Shown here in pieces: positions 23,174-32,795 of a DNA stretch of 64,000 bases. The notes under the pieces are model-generated. The model worked only from the letters and a program-made list of their open reading frames with translations, did no database searches and had not been told where the DNA came from. Source of the DNA: an uncultured bacterium (GTDB lineage: Bacteria; Bacteroidota; Bacteroidia; Bacteroidales; Bacteroidaceae); contig CAMHUC010000009.1 in assembly GCA_946188155.1 (NCBI GenBank), forward strand, positions 1 to 64,000, written 5' to 3'. Position 1 is the stretch's first letter. The number at the start of each line of letters is the position of its first letter. A program made the translations under genes and the position numbers.

Positions 23174-24787
23174 TCACATACCCCAGACCATGATGCGGCG
23201 GCCCTGAGCGTCGTAGGGCCGGTGCCAGATACGTTCGTCCCAAGACAGCTGCTGTGTGCGGTCGAAGATGATGAGGTGTCCCTCGTCAACGCTGCCTACG
23301 ATGTCCATATATTCGGCAGTTTGCTGAAGTCCTCTATCGATGACCTTGTCCAGGTCGCCCCGTTTGATTTTCAGTTCGAGCACCACGCGCTGCACGGGCC
23401 CGCCATAATGGTCAGTGAGCGGTTTGCGGATGAGCAGGTCGGTACGCTTGCGGCCCAGGCCGTACTCACGGTCGATGTAGCCGCCACCGTTGACGATACG
23501 CTGCAGGAAGCACTGCAGTAGCAGCTGGGGCCCGGCCTCGGCATAGTCGAAGCGTCCTATCCATGCGTCGGCATTCTGTCGGAAGAACTGCTGGAAGTCG
23601 GTCAGCAGCTTCTCCACGTTGATGCTGTGGTCGGCGTTCTCGTACCACTGCGGTTCCTGGGTGAGTCCATTCTGGGTGCTCCACGTCAACTCGCGTGGTA
23701 TTATCTCTCGGTAGATGCCGTTGGCAATACGCCGGGGCTTTCCCTTTTCCCAGGTGATAAGCCCCATGTCCTTCACATACTGGATATCGTCGGTAGGAAT
23801 CTGATTTTCGTCAGCCTCCTCACTGTCAGCCAGCATCGGTTCGATGACCCTTCTTACCCTCGGCTCCATGAGCTTGTCGATGAGGATGTCGATGTGGGTG
23901 TCACGGCGGTAGATGATGTTCTCGATGGCGCGGTCGATCATCTCGGGGATGATGCGTACGGAGCGGTCACGGTTCTCACGCATGTTCCACGTCACCTCGC
24001 GCCCCAGCGCATTCACCAGCCAGGGCTGTCCCTCGGTGGCCTGCCACACCATGGGGAAGCAGGTCTCGTCGAACACCTGCCCCGTCTCCCGTGTGTGCTG
24101 CATATAGAGTTCGTGGATCTCCTCGCGTGAGAAATTGCCCAGGCGTAGCGACGTAGCCTTGATGTTGAATGCCGAGCCGCCGGTGACGATGTCCTGGTTG
24201 GAGAGCACGATACGGTAGTCGCGCACGTCGCGCACCCCACAGAGGATGATGGTCTGGGGGAAGGAGGCGGGGCGGTCAGTGTAGCCGGAGCGTATCTGTC
24301 GGAGCACGGCCACCAGCGAGTCGCCCACCAGTGCGTCGATCTCGTCGATGATGAGCACGATAGGCTTAGGCAGTTCCTCGGAGAGGCGTCGCAGGTATGT
24401 GGCCAGCATAGAGTCCTTGCCCACCTGTCGCACCTCGTCGCGTATACGCAGTGGCAGGTCGCTCCTGTTGAGCACGCCCCTGAATTGTTCGGCCAGCGTG
24501 TCGCAGGTGGACTTGATGACACTCTCAGAGTCGTTGCGCGAGGCTTGTCCTCCCTCCACATTGGCATAGACGGCAATGTAGCGGCCCTCGCGGTTCAGGT
24601 AGTCGCGAAGGGCGAGCATACAGGAGGTCTTGCCCGTCTGTCGGGGTGCGTGCATCACGAAGTAGCGCTGCTGGCGTATCAGCATCAGGACCTCATCCAG
24701 GTCGAACCGGCTCAGCGGGTCGATGGTATAGCAGTCGGGTATCTGCGGCCCTGCGGTATTGAAGAACTTTTCCATGTTGGCTGTCAT
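23174..24787 (-). CDS. AAA-like ATPase with C-terminal PD-(D/E)XK nuclease-like domain
   Basis: 537 residues. The start FFNTAGPQIPDCYTIDPLSR and P-loop MHAPRQTGKTSCML (about residue 50), with Walker B IVLIIDEIDALVG, are typical of the AAA_35-like ATPases. The C-terminus (about 420-530) has REYGLGRKRTDLLIRKP and VQRVVLELKIKRGD, a PD-(D/E)XK-like pattern. The function of the family is unknown; a role in mobile elements or defence is only a guess. The gene has its own -7 box (24804-24811) and lies between identical 25-bp direct repeats next to transposase remnants, which suggests that it arrived as a unit. Confidence 0.85.
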   Translation of the reverse strand: MTANMEKFFNTAGPQIPDCYTIDPLSRFDLDEVLMLIRQQRYFVMHAPRQTGKTSCMLALRDYLNREGRYIAVYANVEGGQASRNDSESVIKSTCDTLAEQFRGVLNRSDLPLRIRDEVRQVGKDSMLATYLRRLSEELPKPIVLIIDEIDALVGDSLVAVLRQIRSGYTDRPASFPQTIILCGVRDVRDYRIVLSNQDIVTGGSAFNIKATSLRLGNFSREEIHELYMQHTRETGQVFDETCFPMVWQATEGQPWLVNALGREVTWNMRENRDRSVRIIPEMIDRAIENIIYRRDTHIDILIDKLMEPRVRRVIEPMLADSEEADENQIPTDDIQYVKDMGLITWEKGKPRRIANGIYREIIPRELTWSTQNGLTQEPQWYENADHSINVEKLLTDFQQFFRQNADAWIGRFDYAEAGPQLLLQCFLQRIVNGGGYIDREYGLGRKRTDLLIRKPLTDHYGGPVQRVVLELKIKRGDLDKVIDRGLQQTAEYMDIVGSVDEGHLIIFDRTQQLSWDERIWHRPYDAQGRRIMVWGM

Positions 24788-24803
24788 TTCAGAGTTAGCG
24801 GTG

Positions 24804-24811
24804 CAAAGATA
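24804..24811 (-). promoter_or_regulatory. -7 box of the AAA/PD-(D/E)XK gene
   Basis: The minus strand reads TATCTTTG 16 bases before the ATG at 24787, giving a very short leader. Confidence 0.55.
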
Positions 24812-24834
24812 CGAAGTTATTCTGAGACGGCAAA

Positions 24835-24884
24835 ATTTTGGGGGACATAAATCTGGATAATTTTGGGGGACATAAATCTGGATA
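24835..24884. repeat. Perfect 25-bp tandem duplication
   Basis: ATTTTGGGGGACATAAATCT followed by GGATA, present twice head to tail (24835-24859, 24860-24884). It overlaps the region upstream of the AAA gene promoter and could be a trace of an IS end. Confidence 0.85.
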
Positions 24885-24906
24885 AAATCTAAATTAAAAT
24901 CTTTAT

Positions 24907-24934
24907 TTGTCTAAGGAGCAGAGGAGAGAAGGAG
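24907..24934. repeat. 25-bp repeat, copy B (AAGGAG family)
   Basis: TTG followed by the same 25-mer as 23131-23155. Single arm, no inverted partner nearby. Confidence 0.8.
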
Positions 24935-25225
24935 TTACTTGTTATAGTATAAAAAAATGTACGCGCGAGATGTGTTTTTACGGAAAGAAGAGAGAGTGGG
25001 GTCGGCCCCAGGGGGCATACTCACTCTCTCATTCATAGTGTTTACAAGCTAAACTTGAACAGTCCGGACTTTCATTTCTTCATACGCATTTCAGTTTTTT
25101 AATGGGTCCAACATGTTAACACTCGCTTCTTATAGTTCACGGTGCAAAGGTCGCACTTTTCGCGTGAATATGCAAAGGAGTATCCCTAAAATGCGCGGGG
25201 GAAATTCCTATGGCCGGAGGGGAAA
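24935..25225. other. Non-coding stretch upstream of the mutB 3' end
   Basis: Apart from the terminator (24990-25030) I see no gene; short runs of codons here have no start context or recognisable product. Confidence 0.5.
24990..25030 (-). terminator. Terminator of the mutA-mutB operon
   Basis: On the minus strand GAGAGAGTG and CACTCTCTC (9-bp stem) enclose a GC-rich segment with its own pairing (GCCCCCTGGGGC), then TTCTTTCC. It lies about 200 bases after the mutB stop. Confidence 0.55.
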
Positions 25226-27391
25226 TCACTCCTTGTCGAGGAGAATCTTCATCATCTCTACGGCCGCCTTGGCGACGGAGGTGCCTGGGCCGAAGATGGC
25301 AGCGACGCCCGCCTTGTAAAGGAAGTCGTAGTCCTGGGCGGGTATGACACCTCCGGCTATGACCATGATATCCTCGCGTCCCAGCTTCTTGAGTTCCTCG
25401 ATGAGCTGGGGGATGAGCGTCTTGTGACCAGCGGCGAGCGACGATGCTCCCACGCAGTGTACATCGTTCTCGACAGCCTCACGGGCAGCCTCGGCGGGTG
25501 TCTGGAACAGCGGTCCCATATCCACGTCGAAGCCACAGTCTGCGTAGCCTGTAGCCACCACCTTAGCACCACGGTCGTGACCGTCCTGCCCCATCTTAGC
25601 GATGAAGATACGCGGGCGGCGACCCTCCTTCTCTGCGAACTCGTCGGTCAGCTTGCAAGCCAACTCGAAGTCCTTATCATTCTTTGACTCTGAACTGTAC
25701 ACGCCTGAAATTGTTCTGATAACTGCTTTATAACGGCCCACAATCTCCTCGCAGGCATCCGAGATCTCACCGAGGGTGCAACGCAGCTGTGCAGCCTTGA
25801 CGGCCAGGTCGAGCAGGTTGTGCTCCGACTTGCGGCCCTCCTGGAAGTCGCGCACACAGTCGGTGATGGCCTTGAGGGCAGCCTGGCAGGCAGCCTCGTC
25901 GCGTGTGGCACGCACCTGCCTGAGGCTCTCCTCCTGCTGCTTGCGCACGGCGGTATTGTCCACCTCAAGGATGTCGATGGGATCTTCATGGTCGAGACGG
26001 TACTTGTTGGTACCGACGATGGTCTGCACGCCGCTGTCGATACGGGCCTGCGTCCGGGCGGCAGCCTCCTCGATACGCATCTTCGGCAGACCGGTCTCGA
26101 TGGCCTTGGCCATACCACCGAGCTTCTCGATCTCCTGGATGTGCTCCCAGGCCTTATGAACCAGCTCGTTGGTGAGCGTCTCCACATAGTAGGAGCCAGC
26201 CCAGGGGTCGATCTGCTTGCAGACCTTCGTCTCGTTCTGGATGTAGATCTGCGTGTTGCGGGCGATACGGGCCGAGAAGTCCGTAGGCAGGGCGATGGCC
26301 TCGTCGAGGGCGTTGGTGTGCAGCGACTGGGTGTGACCTAAGACGGCAGCCATAGCCTCGATGCAGGTGCGGCCCACGTTGTTGAAGGGATCCTGCTCGG
26401 TAAGGCTCCAGCCGGAGGTCTGCGAGTGGGTACGCAGGGCCAGCGACTTGGGGTTCTTGGCGCCGAACGACTTTACGATCTTGGCCCAGAGCAGGCGGCC
26501 TGCGCGCATCTTGGCAATCTCCATGAAGTGGTTCATGCCGATGGCCCAGAAGAACGAGAGGCGCGGGGCGAAGGCATCCACGTCGATGCCGGCATTGACA
26601 CCCGTGCGGAGGTAGTCCATACCGTCGGCCAGCGTGTAGGCCAGTTCGATGTCGGCCGTAGCACCGGCCTCCTGCATGTGATAGCCCGAGATGGAGATGC
26701 TATTAAACTTCGGCATCTTCTGCGAGGTGTACTCGAAGATGTCGGCGATGATCTTCATCGAGAATGCGGGGGGATAGATATAGGTGTTGCGCACCATGAA
26801 CTCCTTGAGGATATCGTTCTGGATGGTACCGGCCATCTCCTCCAGTTGGGCACCCTGCTCCAGACCGGCCACGATATAGAAGGCCAGGATGGGCAGCACG
26901 GCCCCGTTCATGGTCATCGAGACCGACATCTTGTTCAAGGGGATACCCGAGAAGAGCACCTTCATGTTCTCCTCATTGCAGATGCTCACGCCGGCCTTAC
27001 CCACGTCGCCCACCACGCGGGCGTTGTCGGGGTCGTAGCCACGGTGCGTGGGCAGGTCGAAGGCCACGGAGAGGCCCTTCTGGCCCGAGGCCAGGTTACG
27101 GCGATAGAAGGCGTTCGACTCCTCAGCCGTAGAGAATCCGGCATACTGACGGATAGTCCACGGACGGAAGGGATACATCATCGAATACGGACCGCGGAGA
27201 TAGGGCGGAATACCGGCCGTGAAGTCGAGGTGCTCCATGCCCTCCAGGTCCTCTTTGGTATAAACGGGACGAACATCGATATGCTCTGGCGTGTGCCAGT
27301 TCTCTACAATACCATTGTCTTTAATCCACTTGGCTCCATCTTGGGGATGAATGCCAGCGTAGATATCTATTTTACTAAAATCTTTTCTCAT
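25226..27391 (-). CDS. mutB: Methylmalonyl-CoA mutase large (alpha) subunit
   Basis: 721 residues from [13 protein letters not shown]. It has the TIM-barrel acyl-CoA domain ([33 protein letters not shown]) and the C-terminal B12-binding domain with [20 protein letters not shown] (base-off histidine motif DxHxxG). With MutA it interconverts succinyl-CoA and (R)-methylmalonyl-CoA using adenosylcobalamin, in the succinate-propionate pathway. It is downstream of mutA, but a 495-bp GxxExxY cassette now separates them. An in-frame start at 27430 is rejected: its codons are read from the cassette's terminal repeat. Confidence 0.97.
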   Translation of the reverse strand: MRKDFSKIDIYAGIHPQDGAKWIKDNGIVENWHTPEHIDVRPVYTKEDLEGMEHLDFTAGIPPYLRGPYSMMYPFRPWTIRQYAGFSTAEESNAFYRRNLASGQKGLSVAFDLPTHRGYDPDNARVVGDVGKAGVSICNEENMKVLFSGIPLNKMSVSMTMNGAVLPILAFYIVAGLEQGAQLEEMAGTIQNDILKEFMVRNTYIYPPAFSMKIIADIFEYTSQKMPKFNSISISGYHMQEAGATADIELAYTLADGMDYLRTGVNAGIDVDAFAPRLSFFWAIGMNHFMEIAKMRAGRLLWAKIVKSFGAKNPKSLALRTHSQTSGWSLTEQDPFNNVGRTCIEAMAAVLGHTQSLHTNALDEAIALPTDFSARIARNTQIYIQNETKVCKQIDPWAGSYYVETLTNELVHKAWEHIQEIEKLGGMAKAIETGLPKMRIEEAAARTQARIDSGVQTIVGTNKYRLDHEDPIDILEVDNTAVRKQQEESLRQVRATRDEAACQAALKAITDCVRDFQEGRKSEHNLLDLAVKAAQLRCTLGEISDACEEIVGRYKAVIRTISGVYSSESKNDKDFELACKLTDEFAEKEGRRPRIFIAKMGQDGHDRGAKVVATGYADCGFDVDMGPLFQTPAEAAREAVENDVHCVGASSLAAGHKTLIPQLIEELKKLGREDIMVIAGGVIPAQDYDFLYKAGVAAIFGPGTSVAKAAVEMMKILLDKE

Positions 27392-27405
27392 CGGTGTTAT
27401 TTTTA

Positions 27406-27438
27406 ATGGAACACAAAGACACAAAGACACAAAGTTTT
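27406..27438. repeat. Left terminal inverted repeat of GxxExxY cassette 2 (33 bp)
   Basis: Built of octamers ACACAAAG (ATGGAACACAAAGACACAAA, then GACACAAAGTTTT). It is a perfect inverted copy of 27868-27900 and lies 14 bases before the mutB ATG. Confidence 0.95.
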
Positions 27439-27900
27439 TTAGGCTCTGATAGGTTTTATGCCAGTGTATTCAATTTTACCATTTATTTTTCTCTTTATTC
27501 CTTCTTTAAGAACTGGAACATTAAAGTTTATGAGCAGCCCCATATGCGTATCTGTTAATTTCATATAAGTCACCAACTGTACTTCGTGTAAGGGTTTGAT
27601 AAGTTCTACGGCTTTCAATTCCAGAATAAACACGTTATCTACTAACATATCAATCCGGAAAACTTTTCCAGTATCCTTACCTTTATAAATTAAGGGGAAA
27701 TCGACCTGAGTCTTTACATCCAATCCCTGTGACTCTAATTCTACCCGAAGACATTCCTCATAAACAGATTTCAAAAGACCAGGACCCAATTCCCGATGCA
27801 CCTCAATAGCAGCACCAATAATGGTATTGCTCAGGGCTTGCAATCGGTTATATTCCTCCAACGGAATAAAACTTTGTGTCTTTGTGTCTTTGTGTTCCAT
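27439..27900 (-). CDS. GxxExxY family PD-(D/E)XK nuclease-like protein (copy 2)
   Basis: 153 residues. The first residues [11 protein letters not shown] are encoded by the terminal inverted repeat; the conserved part starts near [20 protein letters not shown]. The signature reads GLLKSVY, so the family's Glu is replaced by Lys. The nuclease-like core [18 protein letters not shown] and the [11 protein letters not shown] segment are intact. The stop codon (27439-27441) follows directly on the left repeat, so the gene fills the cassette end to end. The biochemical role is unknown; the PD-(D/E)XK relation is recalled family knowledge. It sits between mutA and mutB. Confidence 0.85.
   Translation of the reverse strand: MEHKDTKTQSFIPLEEYNRLQALSNTIIGAAIEVHRELGPGLLKSVYEECLRVELESQGLDVKTQVDFPLIYKGKDTGKVFRIDMLVDNVFILELKAVELIKPLHEVQLVTYMKLTDTHMGLLINFNVPVLKEGIKRKINGKIEYTGIKPIRA
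27868..27900. repeat. Right terminal inverted repeat of GxxExxY cassette 2 (33 bp)
   Basis: A perfect reverse complement of 27406-27438. It contains the ATG of the GxxExxY gene and ends 8 bases before the mutA stop codon. Confidence 0.95.
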
Positions 27901-27908
27901 AAATAAAA

Positions 27909-29768
27909 TTATATACCTAACTTAGCATTATATTCCTTGAGGGTTTCGAGCACATTGCAGCGCACGTGGATGAAGTTCTCGATGCCGGCGGCCTTGAGGT
28001 CGTCCATGCAGGCGGGGGCACCGGCCACGACGAACATGGCACGGCCGTCGAGATAGTTGAAGGCGGGGATGGCATACTCAGCATACTCATCGTCGCTGGA
28101 GCAGATGACCACGATGTCGGCCTTAGCCTCGAGGGCAGCGTCGACACCCTCCTCGACAGTCTTGAAGCCGAGGTTGTCGATGACCTTGTAGCCGGCGCAG
28201 GCGAGGAAGTTGCAGGAGAACTGTGCACGGGCCTGGCGCATGGCGAGGTTGCCGATGGTGAGCATGAAGGCCGTGGGCACGCGAGTTTCCTCGGTGTGGA
28301 TGCGAAGGTCCTCGAAGTCGGCGGCCAGGCGGGTGGTCTCGAGTTTCTTGAAGGGGGCCTCGCAGGCTTGAGCTGCGGAATTACCGCAGCATACTGGACG
28401 GCATGCAGGGCGCTTGCCCTCGCTGCGCTCGGTGAAGTTGGGGAACTGGTTGGTGCCGAGGATGAACTCCTTGCGCTTGGCGGCATCGCCGTGGCGCTTC
28501 ACATTCGTAGCGTTGATGTCGTCCTGCACGACGCCCTTCTTGACAGCCTCGAGGAAGCCACCCTCGTCCTCGATCCTGAGGAAGATTTTCCAGGCCTCCT
28601 GGGCCAGTGCGTCCGTCAGGTGCTCGATGTAATAGCTGCCGGCGGAGGGGTCGACGATACGGTCGAAGTGGCTCTCCTCCTTGATGAGGAGCTGCTGGTT
28701 GCGGGCGATGCGCTCAGAGAAGTCGGTAGCCTTCTCGTAGGGAGCGTCGAACGGTGTTACCACCATGGAGTGTACGCCACCGAGGGCGGCCGACATGGCC
28801 TCCGTCTGGGAGCGGAGCAGGTTGACGTAGGAATCAAACAGTGTCTGATTATACGTAGACGTGGTGGCGTTGATACACATCTTGCACGAGTTGTCGTCCT
28901 TCGGCTCATACTGCTTGACGATCTGCGCCCACAGCAGGCGTGCGGCCCGGAACTTGGCAATCTCCATGAAGTAGTTTTCGGAGACACCCATGTAGAACTT
29001 CATCTGCCGGGCAGCGATGTCGGCATCGATACCGGCATCGACGAGCTGCTGTAGGTATTCGTTACCCCAGCTGAGGGCGTAGCCAAGTTCCTGCACGATG
29101 TAGGCCCCGGCATTGTTGAGCGTCTCGGTGTGGACGGTCATCACGTGAGCCTTGGGGTAGTCCTTCAGCAGTTCCACGATCTTCGGTCCGTCGGCCAGAC
29201 GGGCAGTCACATCCTTTCCCTTGGTGAGCATATTCTCGATGGGGTCGAAGCCCACGGTGAAGGAGAGTTTCTCCTTGTCGAAGCCTTTCTTGGTGAAATA
29301 GTCGTCAACAATCTCAGCCAGCTTCAGCGCGTGACAGGGGCAAGTGCGGAAGTTCAGGTCAACGATCTCGCAGTAGATGCCCTCGAGCAGTGCCTCGATG
29401 TCCTCTGGTGTCACCAGGTCCTTAGGGATGCGGAATCCGAGGGAGTCGATGCCCTTGTTGAGGATGCCGAGTGCCTTGGCATTCGCCTCCTTGGGGTCGC
29501 TGACGGCGATATTCTGCCGTACGTACCACTCATTGGAATCCTTTTTGTTACCACGCACGAAGGGGAACTCCCCAGGCAGTGCGTCGGGAGTTTTGAGGTC
29601 CTTGAGGTCCTCACGACGGTAGAAGGGCTGCACGTTGAAGCCCTCATTGGTTCTCCATACCAACCGTTTCTGGAAATCAGCCCCTTTGAGGTCTACCTCG
29701 ATCTTGTCGAGCCACTCCTGGGTGGTTGGTGCCTGAAACTCGGTAAAGAGTTTCTCTTTGTTTGCCAT
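27909..29768 (-). CDS. mutA: Methylmalonyl-CoA mutase small (beta) subunit
   Basis: 619 residues, with the family start LFTEFQAPTTQEWLDKIEVD, barrel motifs (AGAYIVQELGYALSWGNEYL, DPSAGSYYIEHLTD) and a C-terminal B12-binding-like fold lacking the cobalamin histidine motif, as usual for the beta subunit. It stabilises MutB. Near residues 440-470 the sequence RSEGKRPACRPVCCGNSAA is encoded by a GC-rich palindromic stretch (28366-28434) that looks inserted in frame. Its promoter is at 29826-29833. Confidence 0.95.
   Translation of the reverse strand: MANKEKLFTEFQAPTTQEWLDKIEVDLKGADFQKRLVWRTNEGFNVQPFYRREDLKDLKTPDALPGEFPFVRGNKKDSNEWYVRQNIAVSDPKEANAKALGILNKGIDSLGFRIPKDLVTPEDIEALLEGIYCEIVDLNFRTCPCHALKLAEIVDDYFTKKGFDKEKLSFTVGFDPIENMLTKGKDVTARLADGPKIVELLKDYPKAHVMTVHTETLNNAGAYIVQELGYALSWGNEYLQQLVDAGIDADIAARQMKFYMGVSENYFMEIAKFRAARLLWAQIVKQYEPKDDNSCKMCINATTSTYNQTLFDSYVNLLRSQTEAMSAALGGVHSMVVTPFDAPYEKATDFSERIARNQQLLIKEESHFDRIVDPSAGSYYIEHLTDALAQEAWKIFLRIEDEGGFLEAVKKGVVQDDINATNVKRHGDAAKRKEFILGTNQFPNFTERSEGKRPACRPVCCGNSAAQACEAPFKKLETTRLAADFEDLRIHTEETRVPTAFMLTIGNLAMRQARAQFSCNFLACAGYKVIDNLGFKTVEEGVDAALEAKADIVVICSSDDEYAEYAIPAFNYLDGRAMFVVAGAPACMDDLKAAGIENFIHVRCNVLETLKEYNAKLGI
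28366..28434. repeat. GC-rich palindromic stretch inside mutA
   Basis: Contains CTGCGGAATTACCGCAG (a stem with a 5-nt loop) and GGCGCTTGCCC. It encodes a cysteine-rich loop in a linker of MutA. Its base pattern differs from its surroundings; an in-frame insertion is possible but unproven. Confidence 0.4.
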
Positions 29769-29825
29769 AGATAAATACGTTTAATTATTATATAAGAGTT
29801 GTTCCGAAACTTGCTAAACGGGCTA

Positions 29826-29833
29826 CAAAGATA
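29826..29833 (-). promoter_or_regulatory. -7 box of the mutA-mutB operon
   Basis: The minus strand reads TATCTTTG, 58 bases before the mutA start. Confidence 0.55.
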
Positions 29834-29910
29834 CAACATTTTTGTTCATTTTGCCGCTTTGAATTGTGAAAGAAATAAAAAATCGGTTTTTATCCAAAAT
29901 TTGATGCACA

Positions 29911-29946
29911 AAAATGCGATTAATGCGCATTTTTTGAGTACCTTTG
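29911..29946 (+). promoter_or_regulatory. -7 box of the AspT-type transporter with an adjacent inverted repeat
   Basis: TACCTTTG at 29939-29946. Just upstream AAAATGCG (29911-29918) and CGCATTTT (29926-29933) form a perfect 8-bp inverted repeat over the expected -33 region, a possible operator. Confidence 0.5.
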
Positions 29947-29973
29947 CAGCGAGTTTAAAGATAATATCAGCTG

Positions 29974-31665
29974 ATGGAATCATTTCAATGGTTAAAAGAC
30001 CTGTTCACGACGACTGACTCCGTGGCGCACATAGCGCTGCTCTATGCAATAGTCATCGCCGTTGGTGTGTATTTAGGGAAAATCAAGGTGTTCGGTATCT
30101 CTCTGGGTGTCACTTTTGTGCTGTTTGCGGGTATTCTGGCCGGTCACATCGGCTTTACGGCCCCGACCCCCATTCTGACATTTGTGCAGGATTTCGGATT
30201 GATTCTCTTTGTGTTTATGATTGGCCTTCAGGTGGGTCCCGGTTTCTTTGAGAGTTTCGGTACGGCAGGCTTGAAGCTCAATGGTTTGGCAGCTTCAGCC
30301 ATCCTGCTGAACATCCTGGTGATGTTCGCCTGTTACTACATATTCTTCGACACGTCGAACGTGGTGAACCTGCCCATGATGGTAGGAACGCTCTACGGAG
30401 CGGTGACGAACACCCCCGGACTCGGTGCTGCCAACGAAGCCCTGTCGACGGTGTTCCCCAATGGTGCTCCCCAGATAGCCTCTGCCTACGCCTGTGCCTA
30501 CCCGCTGGGTGTGCTGGGCATCATCGGTGCCACTATATTAATAAGGTATATCTGCAAGGTGAGGCTTGAGGAAGAGGAGGAACAGCTGGCAGCTCAGGAA
30601 GAGGGCAATGCCAACAAGAAGCCCTACAAGATGCACTTGGAGGTGACGAATAAGTACCTGGAAGGCAAGACGTTGCTACAGGTACACGACTTCATGAACC
30701 GCGACTTCGTGGTGACGCGACTGGTGCATCAGGGCGAGCTGTGCATCCCCAACCGTGACACCATTTTCCACTTGGGCGACCAGATGCTCATCGTGTGTGC
30801 CGAGGCCGACCAGGAGGCCATCACGGCCTTCATCGGTCCGAAGCTCGACATCGACTTTGAGCAGTCGGACCAGCCCCTTGTGTCGAAGCGTATCCTCGTC
30901 ACCAACCCAAGTATCAACGGCAAGACGCTGGGAGGGATGCACTTTTCGAGTGTCTATGGTGTGAACGTCACCCGTGTTACCCGTCACGGCATGGACCTGT
31001 TCGCCTCTACCAGCCTGCCCCTGCAAGTGGGCGACCGCATCATGGTGGTAGGTCCGGAGGATGCCGTAGACCGCGTAGCCAACAAGATGGGCAACAGCAT
31101 CCGCAGGCTTAATGCGCCGAATATCGCCACCATCTTCGTGGGCATCTTCCTCGGCCTCATCTTCGGCTCGCTACCCTTCGCCATCCCCGGCATGCCGGTA
31201 CCTGTGAAGTTGGGCTTGGCAGGCGGTCCGCTGATTATCGCCATCCTGATAGGCCGCTATGGCTATAAGATCCATCTGGTGACCTATACCACCACCTCGG
31301 CCAATATGATGCTACGTGAGATTGGTCTGGTACTCTTCTTGGCCAGTGTAGGCATCAAGGCAGGAGCTTCGTTCTTCTCGACTGTAGTGGAGGGCGACGG
31401 TCTGCTTTACGTGCTGACCGGTTTCCTGATAACGGTCATCCCCATCCTGATAGTAGGTCCGATAGCCCGTCTGCGGTACAAGTTCAACTACTTCACCATT
31501 GCAGGTATGATAGCCGGCACCTATACCGACCCCCCCGCACTAGCCTACGCCAACAGCATCTGCTCGAAGGAGGCCCCTGCCGTGGGCTACTCGACGGTGT
31601 ACCCGCTGTCGATGTTCCTCAGGATTTTTACGGCACAGATAGTGGTGCTGTTCTTCTGCGGGTGA
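29974..31665 (+). CDS. AspT/YidE-type putative transporter with RCK_C domains
   Basis: 563 residues. Hydrophobic halves (about 1-190 and 385-563) flank a cytoplasmic region with two TrkA-C (RCK_C) domains ([40 protein letters not shown]). This is the aspartate-alanine antiporter (AspT/YbjL duplication) family. With the propionate-pathway genes around it, it probably moves a dicarboxylate such as succinate, aspartate or fumarate; the substrate is inferred from context. It is the first gene of a run on the plus strand. Confidence 0.88.
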   Translation: MESFQWLKDLFTTTDSVAHIALLYAIVIAVGVYLGKIKVFGISLGVTFVLFAGILAGHIGFTAPTPILTFVQDFGLILFVFMIGLQVGPGFFESFGTAGLKLNGLAASAILLNILVMFACYYIFFDTSNVVNLPMMVGTLYGAVTNTPGLGAANEALSTVFPNGAPQIASAYACAYPLGVLGIIGATILIRYICKVRLEEEEEQLAAQEEGNANKKPYKMHLEVTNKYLEGKTLLQVHDFMNRDFVVTRLVHQGELCIPNRDTIFHLGDQMLIVCAEADQEAITAFIGPKLDIDFEQSDQPLVSKRILVTNPSINGKTLGGMHFSSVYGVNVTRVTRHGMDLFASTSLPLQVGDRIMVVGPEDAVDRVANKMGNSIRRLNAPNIATIFVGIFLGLIFGSLPFAIPGMPVPVKLGLAGGPLIIAILIGRYGYKIHLVTYTTTSANMMLREIGLVLFLASVGIKAGASFFSTVVEGDGLLYVLTGFLITVIPILIVGPIARLRYKFNYFTIAGMIAGTYTDPPALAYANSICSKEAPAVGYSTVYPLSMFLRIFTAQIVVLFFCG

Positions 31666-31673
31666 GGAATGAT

Positions 31674-31699
31674 GCAATAACGGAATAACGGAATAACGA
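31674..31699. repeat. Short tandem array, octamer GGAATAAC
   Basis: GCAATAAC, GGAATAAC, GGAATAACG in the spacer between the transporter and the OadG-like gene. Confidence 0.65.
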
Positions 31700-31722
31700 T
31701 TATAATACACGTAACTAAAGAA

Positions 31723-32748
31723 ATGAATGACTTCAAGAAACTCCTGCTAAGCAGTGTACTGCTGGCAAGCGCCACGGGTGCGATGGCTCAGGGAGCCAAG
31801 AACATCCGCATCAACGAGGTGCTGACCAACAACACGGCAAGCATTGAGGACGAGTACGGTAACCGTGAGGCATGGATAGAGATGGAGAACACCTCGTTTA
31901 CGACCTACAACATCCGTGGCATGTACTTCACCACCGACCGCAGCGTGCTCGACCCTCAGATGAGTGTTCCCGAACGCATCAAGCGCATGAGCGTCATCCC
32001 CAGCGGTGACCCACGCACGCAGATTGGCGGGCGGCAGCACCTGATCTTCTATTGCAACTCAAAGCCCGCACAGGGCAAGCTGCACCTCTCACTGAACGTG
32101 CCGATGTCGGAACCCGTCTGGATAGGATTCTACAACGGTAACGCCACGGAACTGATTGACTCCGTGAGCATTCCTGCACTGTCGGCCAACCAGAGCTATG
32201 CACGCCACGGCAACACGTGGAGCGTGAAGTCGGCAGAAAACGTCACCCCCGGCATTGAGAACTTCATCAAGACCGACGAGACGAAGGATGCCAAGCTGAA
32301 GCGCGAGGACCCCTACGGAGTGGGTATCACCCTGCTGGCCATGGGTATCGTGTTCTTCTGCCTGGCCTTGCTGTTCTTGTTCTTCTGGATATTCGGCGTG
32401 ATTATGCGTCACCTCGACACGGCCAAGAAGGTGGTGAACACGCAGCCCATCAAGACCGTCACCAAGACTGTGGAGGTGACCCACGACATTGCCCACGCCA
32501 CGGGTAACATCCTGCAGGACGGCTTGAAAACGAAGGGTATCGACAAGGAGGTGTACATCGCCGTCATCTCCATGGCCCTGAAGCAGTATCAGGACGATGT
32601 ACACGATGTGGAGTCGGGTGTGATTACCATCAAGTCGCAGCGCACTGGCTGGAGCGACGAATATTCGCAGATGACTCACTTCCACGACCCGATGCAGCCC
32701 CAGAGCCACCAGGCCCCGAAGATCCCCACGACACCGGAGCTGCACTAA
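31723..32748 (+). CDS. OadG-like decarboxylase gamma subunit fused to a lamin-tail domain
   Basis: 341 residues. A signal peptide (MNDFKKLLLSSVLLASATGA) is followed by a lamin-tail-like beta domain (about 24-185: INEVLTNNTASIEDEYGNRE and AWIEMENTS), one transmembrane helix (about 206-232: LLAMGIVFFCLALLFLFFWI) and a cytoplasmic tail. The helix plus tail match OadG, the small membrane subunit of sodium-pumping decarboxylases. The next genes are the biotin carrier and OadB, as expected. The extracytoplasmic domain is an addition to the canonical 80-residue subunit and may contact the cell wall or another envelope component. Confidence 0.82.
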   Translation: MNDFKKLLLSSVLLASATGAMAQGAKNIRINEVLTNNTASIEDEYGNREAWIEMENTSFTTYNIRGMYFTTDRSVLDPQMSVPERIKRMSVIPSGDPRTQIGGRQHLIFYCNSKPAQGKLHLSLNVPMSEPVWIGFYNGNATELIDSVSIPALSANQSYARHGNTWSVKSAENVTPGIENFIKTDETKDAKLKREDPYGVGITLLAMGIVFFCLALLFLFFWIFGVIMRHLDTAKKVVNTQPIKTVTKTVEVTHDIAHATGNILQDGLKTKGIDKEVYIAVISMALKQYQDDVHDVESGVITIKSQRTGWSDEYSQMTHFHDPMQPQSHQAPKIPTTPELH

Positions 32749-32755
32749 TAGCATA

Positions 32756-32793
32756 GAGTTTATAGTTTACAGTTTATAGTTTACAGTTTATAG
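32756..32793. repeat. Short tandem array, heptamers AGTTTAT/AGTTTAC
   Basis: Five 7-bp units alternate at the last base (AGTTTAT, AGTTTAC, AGTTTAT, AGTTTAC, AGTTTAT). They fill the spacer before the biotin carrier gene. The same unit is at 43330-43373. Confidence 0.8.
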
Positions 32794-32795
32794 AG

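Noticed and set aside
27391-27430. Upstream start of mutB ([10 protein letters not shown]...)
   Set aside because: These codons are the reverse reading of the ACACAAAG terminal repeat; family homology begins at MRKDFSKID.
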